64,000 nt of DNA from positions 1 to 64,000 of the forward strand of contig NZ_JAJOZR010000009.1 of assembly GCF_021168455.1 (NCBI RefSeq), written 5' to 3'. Shown here piece after piece: positions 57,055-64,000 of the stretch. The stretch is from Ferranicluibacter quercicola (lineage in GTDB: Bacteria; Pseudomonadota; Alphaproteobacteria; Rhizobiales; Rhizobiaceae). Position 1 is the first letter of the stretch. Each line of letters starts with the position of its first letter. The position numbers and the translations under genes are program-made. The notes beneath the pieces were generated by a model. The model did not search any database and was not told the DNA's origin. It saw only the letters and a list, made by a program, of their open reading frames with translations.

Positions 57055-57696
57055 TTATCGGCCCTTGCCGCCATCCATGACCGAGAGGTGCATGACCCGT
57101 GCGATCACCTGCCGGAGGGCCGAATCGCGTGTCTGCGAGGCAAAGCTCCGCACCACCGCGGCACGGGCCGCGACCTCGGTCACCGGCGCATCCCGATCCG
57201 GATAGGCGACGTGATCGAGCGAGAGGAAGGGCAGGGGATGCGCACCGATCCAGACCGGTCGCGAGAGGGGGGTCAGCGAGCCGAAGATGCGGTCGTTGCG
57301 GCCGTCGCGCGAGCGAAGCGGCAGAAGGACCAGTTCCATGGCCAGCTGTTCGCCGTGCGACGTGGTGCCGGACGCGGCAATGACGGCGGGCTCCCCGGCA
57401 AGCATGACCCGACGCGTGACGGTGGACAGGTCCTCCATGTCGGAGGCGGACCAGAGACTGTCGAGCCGGGCGCCGCGCAGTTCGCGGACAAACAGCGAGC
57501 AGAGGCGCGTGCCCGCGAGGCGAAAGCGGGGCGATGCCACGCGGCCATGGGTGGCATCGGCGTCCTCGAGGATGAAGACATCCGGCAGGGCATGGCGAAT
57601 CGCACCGGGATCGAGCTGATCGCGGCTGGGAACGCGACCGTTGCTGCGAAGGCTCTGCCAGTACCGGAAAATGTCGGCGGATGTGCGCGTCTTCAT
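57055..57696 (-). CDS. PAS_5-domain protein
   Basis: This 213-aa protein fits PF07310 (PAS_5), common in alphaproteobacteria, with the characteristic ADIFRYWQSLRSNGRVPSRDQLDPGAIRHALPDVFILE and FRLAGTRLCSLFVRELRG. The family is a sensory PAS-like fold with unknown ligand and no output domain. C-terminal residues 165-213 are helical and basic. The start MKTRTSADIF at 57696 is family-typical. It is divergent from the rhomboid gene and is 71 bp upstream of the PilZ gene on the same strand. Confidence 0.88.
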   Translation of the reverse strand: MKTRTSADIFRYWQSLRSNGRVPSRDQLDPGAIRHALPDVFILEDADATHGRVASPRFRLAGTRLCSLFVRELRGARLDSLWSASDMEDLSTVTRRVMLAGEPAVIAASGTTSHGEQLAMELVLLPLRSRDGRNDRIFGSLTPLSRPVWIGAHPLPFLSLDHVAYPDRDAPVTEVAARAAVVRSFASQTRDSALRQVIARVMHLSVMDGGKGR

Positions 57697-57969
57697 GTCG
57701 ATCGTCCCGCTTTGGTGCACAAGCGTCCCGCATCGGAGCGATGGAGGACCACTTGGCGCTGTGCAGAGAGAGCCTCGCAAATCCCGTGCCACGGAGGCTG
57801 TTAAGGATAATGGATCGTTTCGATCGAAGGCTTCGAAAAAGCCGGAGACGGCGCCATCGCCGGACGAAGCGTCCCTTTGCGGACACAGCCGGCCGCACGC
57901 GCGCCGAGTCCTTGCCAGCTGCAACCGGGCAGGAGATAAACGCCGCTCGCATCCGACGATCGAAAGCCC

Positions 57970-58842
57970 ATGCCCATGACCGACCCAGACAAGGTGCCAC
58001 AGCCCGGCACGCCGCGACATTCCGACGTTCCCACCCCTGACGGTCGCGCAACCGATCAAGGAGAGACGGCCGATCCCGCGGTGCAGCCGGACCGTCCGGA
58101 TGAATCCGGCTATGATTCGACGGCAGCCAAAGGCGAGCCCGCTGCGCGCGAGCCGGCCTTCAACCTGCCATCGAGCCTCGTCTGGATCCTCACGGTTCTC
58201 GTCATCATCCACGCCGTGCGCATGTATCTGCTCTCCGTCGAGATCGATGACGAGCTGATCTTCAACTTCGCCTTCCTGCCCGCCCGCTACGACCACCCGC
58301 TGGCGGATCAGGGCCTCGCATGGCTCTGGACGCCCGTCACCTATTCCGTCCTGCACGGGTCGTGGGAGCACCTCATCTTCAACGCCTTCTGGATGCTGGC
58401 CTTCGGCGCACCGGTCGTTCGCCGCATCGGCGCCGGCAGGTTGGCCATCTTCTGGTGTCTGTCCGCCATCGCGGCCGTCGGGCTGCACCTTGCGCTTCAC
58501 TGGGGCGACATGACGGTCGTCATCGGTGCGTCCGGCGTCGTTGCCGGCCTGATGGGGGCGGCTGCGCGCTTCGTCTTCTCGCCCAGCGGCCGCATCAGCC
58601 GCCAGTTTGCTCATCGCAACCCGCGGCTCAGCATCGGTGAGGCGCTGTCCAACCGATCCGTCCTCTTCTTTGCCGGCGTCTGGTTTGCCACCAACCTTCT
58701 GATCGGGCTCGGCCTGTTCACGGTGGATGGCGGGGCCGGCATTGCCTGGGAAGCCCATATCGGCGGCTTTCTCTTCGGCTTCCTGTTCTTCGGCCTGATC
58801 GATCCGTCGACCGGATCCGACGCGCGCATGCAGGAGGACTGA
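57970..58842 (+). CDS. Rhomboid intramembrane serine protease
   Basis: A 290-aa inner-membrane protease cleaving within transmembrane segments. After a ~60-residue hydrophilic N-terminal tail there are six or seven helices. The active site is the GASG motif (Ser188) and His263 in AHIGGFLFG; the oxyanion/L1 region has the conserved H-x-x-x-N (SWEHLIFNAFWMLAFG). The substrate is unknown. The CBS-domain gene follows 110 bp downstream. The start could also be the second ATG at 57976. Confidence 0.93.
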   Translation: MPMTDPDKVPQPGTPRHSDVPTPDGRATDQGETADPAVQPDRPDESGYDSTAAKGEPAAREPAFNLPSSLVWILTVLVIIHAVRMYLLSVEIDDELIFNFAFLPARYDHPLADQGLAWLWTPVTYSVLHGSWEHLIFNAFWMLAFGAPVVRRIGAGRLAIFWCLSAIAAVGLHLALHWGDMTVVIGASGVVAGLMGAAARFVFSPSGRISRQFAHRNPRLSIGEALSNRSVLFFAGVWFATNLLIGLGLFTVDGGAGIAWEAHIGGFLFGFLFFGLIDPSTGSDARMQED

Positions 58843-58951
58843 CAGTCCGATCTGGAGATTTCGACCTCCCGCATTTCCGTTTTCGCGGCAAATGCGGTAT
58901 TCTCCGCCTGCGTCAAACTGTCTCAGGCGCGTCGGAAACGGGAGGTTTCGA

Positions 58952-59380
58952 ATGACGGTGAAGAGGATACTGGACGAGAAGGGCCGCAAGGTCGTGACCA
59001 TCGCACCGGAGATGGCGGTGCGCGAAGCAGCCGCACTTCTTGCGGAACACCGGATCGGGGCCATCGTCGTGCTCGACGCGCGGCAGGCGATCGCCGGCCT
59101 GCTCGCAGAGCGCGACGTGGTGGCGGCCATCGCGCGATACGGCGCGGAATGCCTCGACCGGACGGTGGCGGAGGTCATGTGCCGGGATGTGCATACCTGC
59201 ACGGAGGAGATGGAGATCGAGGCCGTCATGGAGATCATGAACAGTCGCCGCGCCCGCCACCTGCCCGTCGCCCGCAATGGCCGCCTCGTCGGCATCGTCT
59301 CGATCGGCGACGCGGTGCGCAGCCATATCCGCGCGATCGAGCATGAGACCCGCGAGATCAAGGCCTACATTGCTGGCTGA
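58952..59380 (+). CDS. CBS-domain pair protein
   Basis: A 142-aa protein made of two CBS motifs (about 10-65 and 75-130) forming one Bateman module, which usually binds adenine nucleotides. Recognisable are IGAIVVLDARQAIAGLLAERDVVAAIARYG and RRARHLPVARNGRLVGIVSIGDAV. There is no attached enzyme or channel domain, so it is a stand-alone sensor. GGAGG lies 7 nt upstream of the start. Its stop is 29 bp from the convergent patatin-like gene. Confidence 0.9.
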   Translation: MTVKRILDEKGRKVVTIAPEMAVREAAALLAEHRIGAIVVLDARQAIAGLLAERDVVAAIARYGAECLDRTVAEVMCRDVHTCTEEMEIEAVMEIMNSRRARHLPVARNGRLVGIVSIGDAVRSHIRAIEHETREIKAYIAG

Positions 59381-59409
59381 AGCCATGCGTGGGAGGCCGT
59401 CGCGCGCGA

Positions 59410-60396
59410 TCAGCGCAGCACGGTCTCCTGCAGGCGCTTGAGCTCCGTCAGCCGGTTCCTGGTCTCGACATAGCCGCGGTCGATCGCTTCGCCGGCGCGG
59501 TGGAATTCCGACAGGCCGATATCGCTGAGCTTCGGATGCAGCGACAGGTCCGGCGGATCGCCGGCGAGCTTTGCCCGCGAGATGCGGTCCTGAATGACGT
59601 TGAAGGCCTGGACCATGACGCTGGTCATGCCGAGGCGCGCGACGGGCGTGGCGGTCTGCTGGGGCTCGGGATGGGCGGCAGGATTGCCGGCCCGCAGCTT
59701 GATGACGGCCGAGCGGCCGTAGAGATCGTACTGCAGATTGACGGCCACCACGAGCGGCTGTTCATAGGCCCGGCAGACCGACACCGGAACCGGATTGACC
59801 AGCGCCCCATCGACCAGCATGCGGCCATTGCAGCGAATGGGTTCGAAGATGCCGGGCAGGGCATAGGAGGCCCGCAACGCCGTGATCAGCGATCCCTCCG
59901 CCAGCCAGACCTCGTGGCCGGACTTGATGTCGGTGGCGATGGCCACGAACGGGCGACCGAGATTTTCGATCAGCACGTCGTCGAGATGTTCCTGCATGCG
60001 CTTGGTCAGCCGCAGCCCCCCGAACAGCCCGCCGCCGCCGATGGCCAGATCCAGGAGGCCGGCAATGCGGCGCATGGTCAGCGACCGGGCGAAGGCCTCC
60101 AGTTCGTCGAGCTTGCCGGCGAGATAGCAGCCGCCGACAAGCGCGCCGATGGAGGTGCCCGCGATCATGCCGACGGGAATGCCTTCCTCGTCCAGCGCAC
60201 GCAGCACGCCGATATGCGCCCAACCGCGGGCAGCGCCGCCGCCCAGCGCAAGCGCGATCCGTGTTTTTTCCGGAGCGACGGTCAAAGCCTTGCCGGTTCC
60301 TTCCTGCTGGTGGCGGACAGGCGTGCTGCCCAAGCCGTCATGCGGTGCAGAATGTTCCGCACCCGTTCCATGTCGTGAGAATGTCCAGTTCAGCAT
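59410..60396 (-). CDS. Patatin-like phospholipase
   Basis: A 328-aa protein of the RssA/YchK type: glycine-rich oxyanion motif GGGAARGWAHIGVLRAL, nucleophile GTSIG (Ser in G-x-S-x-G), and the catalytic dyad Asp in VDGALVNPVPVSV. These are acyl hydrolases acting on phospholipids; the bacterial family is often cytoplasmic and of unknown role. The start at 60396 (MLNWTFSRH) is preceded by GACAGG, 5 nt away. The first 45 residues are a variable tail. It is downstream of hisI on the same strand with a 129-bp gap. Confidence 0.9.
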   Translation of the reverse strand: MLNWTFSRHGTGAEHSAPHDGLGSTPVRHQQEGTGKALTVAPEKTRIALALGGGAARGWAHIGVLRALDEEGIPVGMIAGTSIGALVGGCYLAGKLDELEAFARSLTMRRIAGLLDLAIGGGGLFGGLRLTKRMQEHLDDVLIENLGRPFVAIATDIKSGHEVWLAEGSLITALRASYALPGIFEPIRCNGRMLVDGALVNPVPVSVCRAYEQPLVVAVNLQYDLYGRSAVIKLRAGNPAAHPEPQQTATPVARLGMTSVMVQAFNVIQDRISRAKLAGDPPDLSLHPKLSDIGLSEFHRAGEAIDRGYVETRNRLTELKRLQETVLR

Positions 60397-60525
60397 GGGG
60401 CACCTGTCCACCAATACGGCCGAGCCTTGACGGAAGACCTGGGCCTTTCATGCCGACATTAGAGCGCCAACAGCGTTGAAACTTCGTTTAACACGGCAGC
60501 GCCTGTCTCAAATAAAAGCAGATGC

Positions 60526-60978
60526 TCATTTTTTATCGTAAACCGCGTCGGGATCGAAATGCCGCATATCGTCGCGGATCGTGAGCGTGACCGCGCCATC
60601 CGCAATGTCCACGGAGCGGTAGAAGCACGAGCGCCGGCCGGTGTGGCATGTCGCATCGTGGCCCGCGACCGTGACCCTCAGCCAGACGGCATCCTGATCG
60701 CAGTCCGTCCGCAGCTCGACCACCATCTGGAGATTGCCCGATGTTTCGCCCTTCTTCCAGAGCGCCTTGCGGGAGCGGCTGTAGTAATGCGCGACGCCGG
60801 TCTCGACGGTGAGCGCCAGGGCTTCGGCATTCATATGCGCCACCATCAGCAGCATCCCGTCCTGCGCATCCGTCACGACGGCCGTGACCAGCCCATGCGA
60901 ATCGAACCGGGGCGTGAAGGCAAACCCTTCTTCGACCTTTGCGTGATCGGACGACGGCTGGGCAAAAACGAGAGGCAT
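60526..60978 (-). CDS. hisI: Phosphoribosyl-AMP cyclohydrolase
   Basis: HisI (150 aa) opens the adenine ring of PR-AMP, the third step of histidine synthesis. The motif block is complete: LLMVAHMNAEALALTVETG, YYSRSRKALWKKGETSGN, and the zinc/metal ligands in ELRTDCDQDAVWLRV and CHTGRRSCFYR. The length is that of the monofunctional alphaproteobacterial form, separate from HisE. The start at 60978 (MPLVFAQPSSDH) gives this. It lies 174 bp downstream of folE on the same strand. Confidence 0.96.
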   Translation of the reverse strand: MPLVFAQPSSDHAKVEEGFAFTPRFDSHGLVTAVVTDAQDGMLLMVAHMNAEALALTVETGVAHYYSRSRKALWKKGETSGNLQMVVELRTDCDQDAVWLRVTVAGHDATCHTGRRSCFYRSVDIADGAVTLTIRDDMRHFDPDAVYDKK

Positions 60979-61091
60979 CGGGGGAACTCCGGCTGGATCG
61001 AGCGGTCGCGTCAAAGAGGAGACGCGTCACGGGTGGAATTTACAGCCTGCCAACGCGCGCGACAATGCCGCTGTCCGGGGACGGGATCAAA

Positions 61092-61135
61092 CGACGAGAA
61101 GGCCGGCACGCAACGCGTCGCCGGCCTTCTCGTCG
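61092..61135. terminator. 16-bp perfect hairpin between hisI and folE
   Basis: Arms CGACGAGAAGGCCGGC and GCCGGCCTTCTCGTCG are perfectly complementary around a 12-base loop, 17 bp after the folE stop. There is no long T run (CGTTTG on the minus strand). It probably ends or protects the folE transcript. Confidence 0.65.
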
Positions 61136-61152
61136 GTCCGTATCAGAAAAAA

Positions 61153-61770
61153 TCAGCGAAACCCGCGCACCATCGACATGAAGCGGGCCTGCTCGGCTGC
61201 GTCCGTCTTGAACGCCCCGGTAAAGGTCGTGGTGAGCGTGGTCGAACCCTGCTTCAGCACGCCGCGCATCGCCATGCACATATGCTCGGCCTCGATCATC
61301 ACGGCGACGCCCCGCGGGCGAAGCGTTTCGGCGATCGCGCCGGCGATCTGCGCCGTCATGGTTTCCTGCGTCTGCAGCCGGCGTCCGAAAATATCGACGA
61401 CGCGGGCGATCTTGGAGAGTCCGAGAACGCGGCCTTCCGGCAGGTAGGCGACATGCGCATGGCCGACGACCGGCAGCATGTGATGTTCGCAATGGGAGTG
61501 AAAGGGAATGTCCTTCACCAGCACGATGTCGTCAAAGCCGGCGACCTCCTCGAAGGTGCGGCCCAGCACGTCCTCTGCCGCCAGATCATAGCCGGAGAAC
61601 AGTTCCTTGTAGGCTTTCACCACGCGCGTCGGCGTGTCGATCAGGCCTTCGCGCTGCGGATCATCGCCGGCCCAACGCAGGAGAACGCGAACGGCGTCCT
61701 CGGCTTCCTTCTGCGACGGCCGACCGTCGACGTCCGTTTGCGACGGAAAATTCTTCACGATGGCATCCAT
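61153..61770 (-). CDS. folE: GTP cyclohydrolase I
   Basis: FolE (205 aa) converts GTP to 7,8-dihydroneopterin triphosphate, the first step of tetrahydrofolate synthesis. Signatures: DIPFHSHCEHHMLPVVGHAHVAYLPEGRVLGLSK (with zinc ligands Cys and His), LQTQETMTAQIAG, and the second zinc Cys region EAEHMCMAMRGV. The length fits the type IA enzyme. It is the upstream gene of a possible folE-hisI-patatin group, although the gaps contain hairpins. Confidence 0.97.
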   Translation of the reverse strand: MDAIVKNFPSQTDVDGRPSQKEAEDAVRVLLRWAGDDPQREGLIDTPTRVVKAYKELFSGYDLAAEDVLGRTFEEVAGFDDIVLVKDIPFHSHCEHHMLPVVGHAHVAYLPEGRVLGLSKIARVVDIFGRRLQTQETMTAQIAGAIAETLRPRGVAVMIEAEHMCMAMRGVLKQGSTTLTTTFTGAFKTDAAEQARFMSMVRGFR

Positions 61771-62147
61771 GATGGCCTCTGCTGCGTGGCGCGTAGCTTG
61801 ACGTTGATCGTTACGGACAACTCGCCACTCACCGGTTGCCTGGACGTGTCGTCAGGCTTCGGCTGCCATTGGCGGGCTCCGGGGCTTTGCGGAAAGAGAG
61901 GTCAAGGCTCTCTCCCGTTCGGCACGGTTCCCCAAACAACAGGCGACAGCAGCGTCTGTGCCCTGTCGCCTTTTCCGTGGCTACCATATAATATATGGCA
62001 AGGTGTGTAAAAGAGCCGGACGCGACGCCCTGGTTCTTTTTTCCGCTCTGGTGGAGAAAATCCTCCGCCTGCTTCTTATATCCACGCGAAATCATATCGA
62101 TTGCCCGTTCCACCTGTGGACGGACATGCCAGCGGGATGGCCGTATC
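61771..62147. other. folE to Fe-S scaffold intergenic region, with a TATAAT-containing palindrome
   Basis: No gene is seen in these 377 bp. A perfect palindrome CCATATAATATATGG (61984-61998) contains a consensus -10 (TATAAT, 61987-61992); the -35 position 17 bp upstream (TGTCGC) is weak. If active on the plus strand it would transcribe the scaffold gene with a ~150-base leader. Confidence 0.45.
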
Positions 62148-62609
62148 ATGGATGACATCTACAACAGCCGCATTCTCGAATTTGCCGGAAACATTCCGCG
62201 CAGCGGACGCCTCGATCCGGCGGATGCCGAGGCCTCCGCGCATTCCAAGCTTTGCGGATCCAAGGTCAAGGTAACCATCCGCATGGCCGATGGTCACATC
62301 ACGGATTTTGCCCACGACGTCAAAGCCTGTGCGCTCGGGCAGGCGTCCTCCTCGATCATGGCGCGCAACATCGTCGGCGCGAGCGTGGAGGAGGTGCGGA
62401 CGGCGCGCGAGGCGATGCTGGCCATGCTGAAGGCCGACGGCGAGGGGCCGGACGGCCGGTTTGCCGACATGCGCATCCTGCGCCCGGTCAAGGACTACAA
62501 GGCCCGCCACGCCTCGACCATGCTCACCTTCGACGCCGTTGTGGATGCGATCGGACAGGTCGAGGCCGCCCGCTCGGAATCGCCGGCGCTTCAGAAGGCG
62601 AATGTCTGA
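62148..62609 (+). CDS. Fe-S cluster assembly scaffold, IscU/NifU-like
   Basis: This 153-aa protein has the IscU fold: MDDIYNSRILEFAGNIPRSGRL, the first ligand Cys in SKLCGSKVKVTIRM, and the second in VKACALGQASSSIMARNIVG. The third canonical Cys, expected in the C-terminal helix, is replaced (DYKARHASTMLTF). The alphaproteobacterial paralogue with this pattern is annotated as a scaffold but is not part of the isc/suf operon. It is followed by yidD after 2 bp. Its function may not be cluster assembly proper. Confidence 0.88.
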   Translation: MDDIYNSRILEFAGNIPRSGRLDPADAEASAHSKLCGSKVKVTIRMADGHITDFAHDVKACALGQASSSIMARNIVGASVEEVRTAREAMLAMLKADGEGPDGRFADMRILRPVKDYKARHASTMLTFDAVVDAIGQVEAARSESPALQKANV

Positions 62610-62611
62610 CG

Positions 62612-62965
62612 ATGTGCGACGGCAAGGCCGAATGCCGCCACGAGGCCGGAAAGCCGAGCCCCTATCGCGGCCGCAACTGGCGGGGACCGTTCCGACGAAC
62701 GCCGGGGCGCCTTGCCGGCATGGCGCTGATCCGCCTTTACCAGCTGACGCTGTCGAGCTTCATCGGTCATGGCTGCCGCCACATCCCGACCTGCTCGGAA
62801 TATGGCTATGAGGCGATCGCCCGCCACGGCCTCTGGCCCGGCGGCTGGATGACGCTCTACCGGATCGCCCGTTGCGGCCCCGGCGGCAAGGGCGGGCTCG
62901 ATCCGGTGCCGCCGCATCTGGCCGGCAGGCTTCGCTGGCTGGCGCCCTGGCGTCGCCCTTCCTGA
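62612..62965 (+). CDS. yidD: Membrane protein insertion efficiency factor YidD
   Basis: YidD (117 aa) is a small membrane-associated protein that aids YidC-dependent insertion. The family core is intact: ALIRLYQLTLSSFIGHGCRHIPTCSEYGYEAI, with Cys-x5-Cys, followed by GGWMTLYRIARCGPGGKGGLDPVP. The N-terminal 35 residues (with MCDGKAECRHEAGK) are an Arg/Pro-rich extension. It starts 2 bp after the scaffold gene, so the two share a transcript. thrS follows. Confidence 0.95.
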   Translation: MCDGKAECRHEAGKPSPYRGRNWRGPFRRTPGRLAGMALIRLYQLTLSSFIGHGCRHIPTCSEYGYEAIARHGLWPGGWMTLYRIARCGPGGKGGLDPVPPHLAGRLRWLAPWRRPS

Positions 62966-63033
62966 CGTTTGCGGCCATTCCGACCTCTTTCCACATCCGG
63001 CAAATGCCTTTATACCGCGCGCGTTCATATAGA

Positions 63034-63069
63034 AGACCGGGTGCATCCGCGTGCCGCCGAACCCGGTCT
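63034..63069 (+). other. Leader hairpin upstream of thrS
   Basis: Arms AGACCGGGT and ACCCGGTCT enclose an 18-base loop, 55 bp before the thrS start. It lies after a TATACC (63011-63016) that could be a -10 element. Such a leader structure could take part in control of thrS, but no T run follows, so it is not a terminator. Confidence 0.45.
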
Positions 63070-63124
63070 CATTCATCGCATTCCCCACCCGCATTCGTTG
63101 GCGGGACTGGATAGGAGAAACAGC

Positions 63125-64000
63125 ATGTCAGTTGCCGTTACATTTCCCGATGGCTCCATCCGCGAATTCGCGCCCGGCACGACCGGCCGGGAGGTCGCCG
63201 AGTCGATTTCCAAGTCGCTGGCCAAGAAGGCCGTCGCCATCGCGCTCGACGGCGCACTGCGCGACCTGTCCGATCCGGTCGAGAACGGCCGCCTCGAGAT
63301 CGTCACCCGCGACGACCCGCGCGCGCTGGAGCTGATCCGTCACGATGCCGCCCACGTTATGGCCGAAGCCGTGCAGGAGCTTTGGCCCGGCACGCAGGTG
63401 ACGATCGGACCGGTCATCGAGAACGGCTTCTATTACGACTTCGCGAAGGCCGAGCCTTTCACGCCCGACGATCTGCCGAAGATCGAAAAGCGTATGAAGG
63501 AGATCATCCAGCGCAACCGGCCCTTCACCAAGGAAGTCTGGCCGCGCGACAAGGCCCGTCAGGTCTTCGCCGACAAGGGCGAAGCCTACAAGGTCGAGCT
63601 GGTCGATGCGATCGCCGAGGGGCAGGACCTCAAGATCTACTATCAGGGCGACTGGTTCGACCTCTGCCGCGGGCCGCATATGGCGTCCACGGGCCAGATC
63701 GGCACGGCCTTCAAGCTGATGAAGGTGGCCGGCGCCTACTGGCGCGGCGACAGCAACAATCCGATGCTGACCCGCATCTACGGTACGGCCTGGCACACAC
63801 AGGAAGACCTCGACCACTATCTGAACGTTCTCGCCGAAGCCGAGAAGCGCGACCACCGCAAGCTCGGCCGCGAAATGGACCTGTTCCATTTCCAGGAAGA
63901 GGGACCGGGCGTCGTCTTCTGGCATGGCAAGGGCTGGCGCATCTTCCAGACCCTCGTCGCCTATATGCGCCGTCGTCTCGCCGGCACCTACCAGGAGGTC
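63125..64000 (+). CDS. thrS: Threonyl-tRNA synthetase, N-terminal part (cut by window end)
   Basis: ThrRS charges tRNA-Thr. The 292 codons present show the TGS domain (residues 1-63, VAVTFPDGSIREFAPGTTGREV), the N2 editing domain with the zinc/His signature RHDAAHVMAEAVQELWPGT and the region YYDFAKAEPFTPDDLPKIEKRM, and DWFDLCRGPHMASTGQIG (second editing Cys), then the start of the catalytic core (AYWRGDSNNPMLTRIYGTAW). The gene runs out of the window at 64000. It begins 160 bp after yidD. Confidence 0.97.
   Translation, partial: MSVAVTFPDGSIREFAPGTTGREVAESISKSLAKKAVAIALDGALRDLSDPVENGRLEIVTRDDPRALELIRHDAAHVMAEAVQELWPGTQVTIGPVIENGFYYDFAKAEPFTPDDLPKIEKRMKEIIQRNRPFTKEVWPRDKARQVFADKGEAYKVELVDAIAEGQDLKIYYQGDWFDLCRGPHMASTGQIGTAFKLMKVAGAYWRGDSNNPMLTRIYGTAWHTQEDLDHYLNVLAEAEKRDHRKLGREMDLFHFQEEGPGVVFWHGKGWRIFQTLVAYMRRRLAGTYQEV

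Noticed and set aside
57696..59361. An N-terminal extension of the PAS_5 protein up to 59361
   Set aside because: The frame is open upstream but overlaps the confirmed rhomboid and CBS genes on the other strand; family members start at MKTRT-like sequences.

Overview
This is a GC-rich (roughly 63 to 65 %), densely coded chromosomal stretch of an alphaproteobacterium, most likely of the family Rhizobiaceae (Shinella, Rhizobium or Ensifer type). The evidence is a complete aapJQMP general amino-acid transporter, ClpS-ClpA next to cysE and a phasin, many small families typical of Rhizobiales (DUF1289, DUF1489, DUF2849, DUF3126, DUF934, BTLCP, PAS_5), a GTTC-N7-GTTC type LexA box, and mosaic palindromic repeats of the kind known from rhizobia. 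The genus is an inference; the window contains no rRNA or tRNA to test it.

Layout. 0-1.2 kb: an AT-richer accessory remnant in which an IS5-family element (with a probable -1 frameshift site) has cut a RelA/SpoT alarmone-synthetase-like gene. 1.2-12.5 kb: uvrB, a chemoreceptor, an acyl-CoA thioesterase, a repeat-filled region, an extensin-like lipoprotein, an ABC-2 exporter pair and a ChpS/ChpB (MazEF-type) toxin-antitoxin operon. 12.5-17.4 kb: a membrane-anchored aspartic protease with DUF1289, divergent cobS/cobT, mazG and a nucleoside deaminase. 17.6-22.8 kb: siroheme and sulfite reduction (cysG, DUF2849, cysI, DUF934) followed by ferredoxin-NADP reductase. 23-24.7 kb: a secreted serralysin-type metalloprotease. 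25-29.3 kb: aapJQMP. 29.7-33.4 kb: metC, an FAD monooxygenase, a zinc-finger protein and a hydrolase. 33.5-38.4 kb: cysE, DUF3126, phasin, clpS-clpA. 38.5-43.4 kb: methyltransferase, drug-efflux MFS, azlCD and an unassigned membrane protein. 43.4-45.1 kb: a decayed SOS umuDC locus and a second RTX protein. 45.3-52.5 kb: an altered deformylase homologue, mgtE, a MerR regulator, membrane proteins, sdaA and DUF1489. 52.5-64 kb: DD-carboxypeptidase, LapG-like protease, PilZ and PAS_5 proteins, rhomboid, CBS, patatin, hisI, folE, an Fe-S scaffold, yidD and thrS (cut by the window end).

Themes. Sulfur and amino-acid metabolism recur (cysG/cysI/fpr, cysE, metC, sdaA, aap, azlCD, hisI). Two paralogous RTX proteins share a C-terminal secretion domain, but no type I exporter is encoded here. 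The least ordinary items are the interrupted alarmone synthetase, the umuD gene stopped one codon after its catalytic lysine beneath an intact SOS promoter, a deformylase homologue that has lost two of three metal ligands, a mosaic palindrome translated in frame inside UvrB, and several clear promoter/operator architectures (toxin-antitoxin, phasin, MerR). I found no convincing wholly new multi-gene system; the candidates closest to that are listed as findings.
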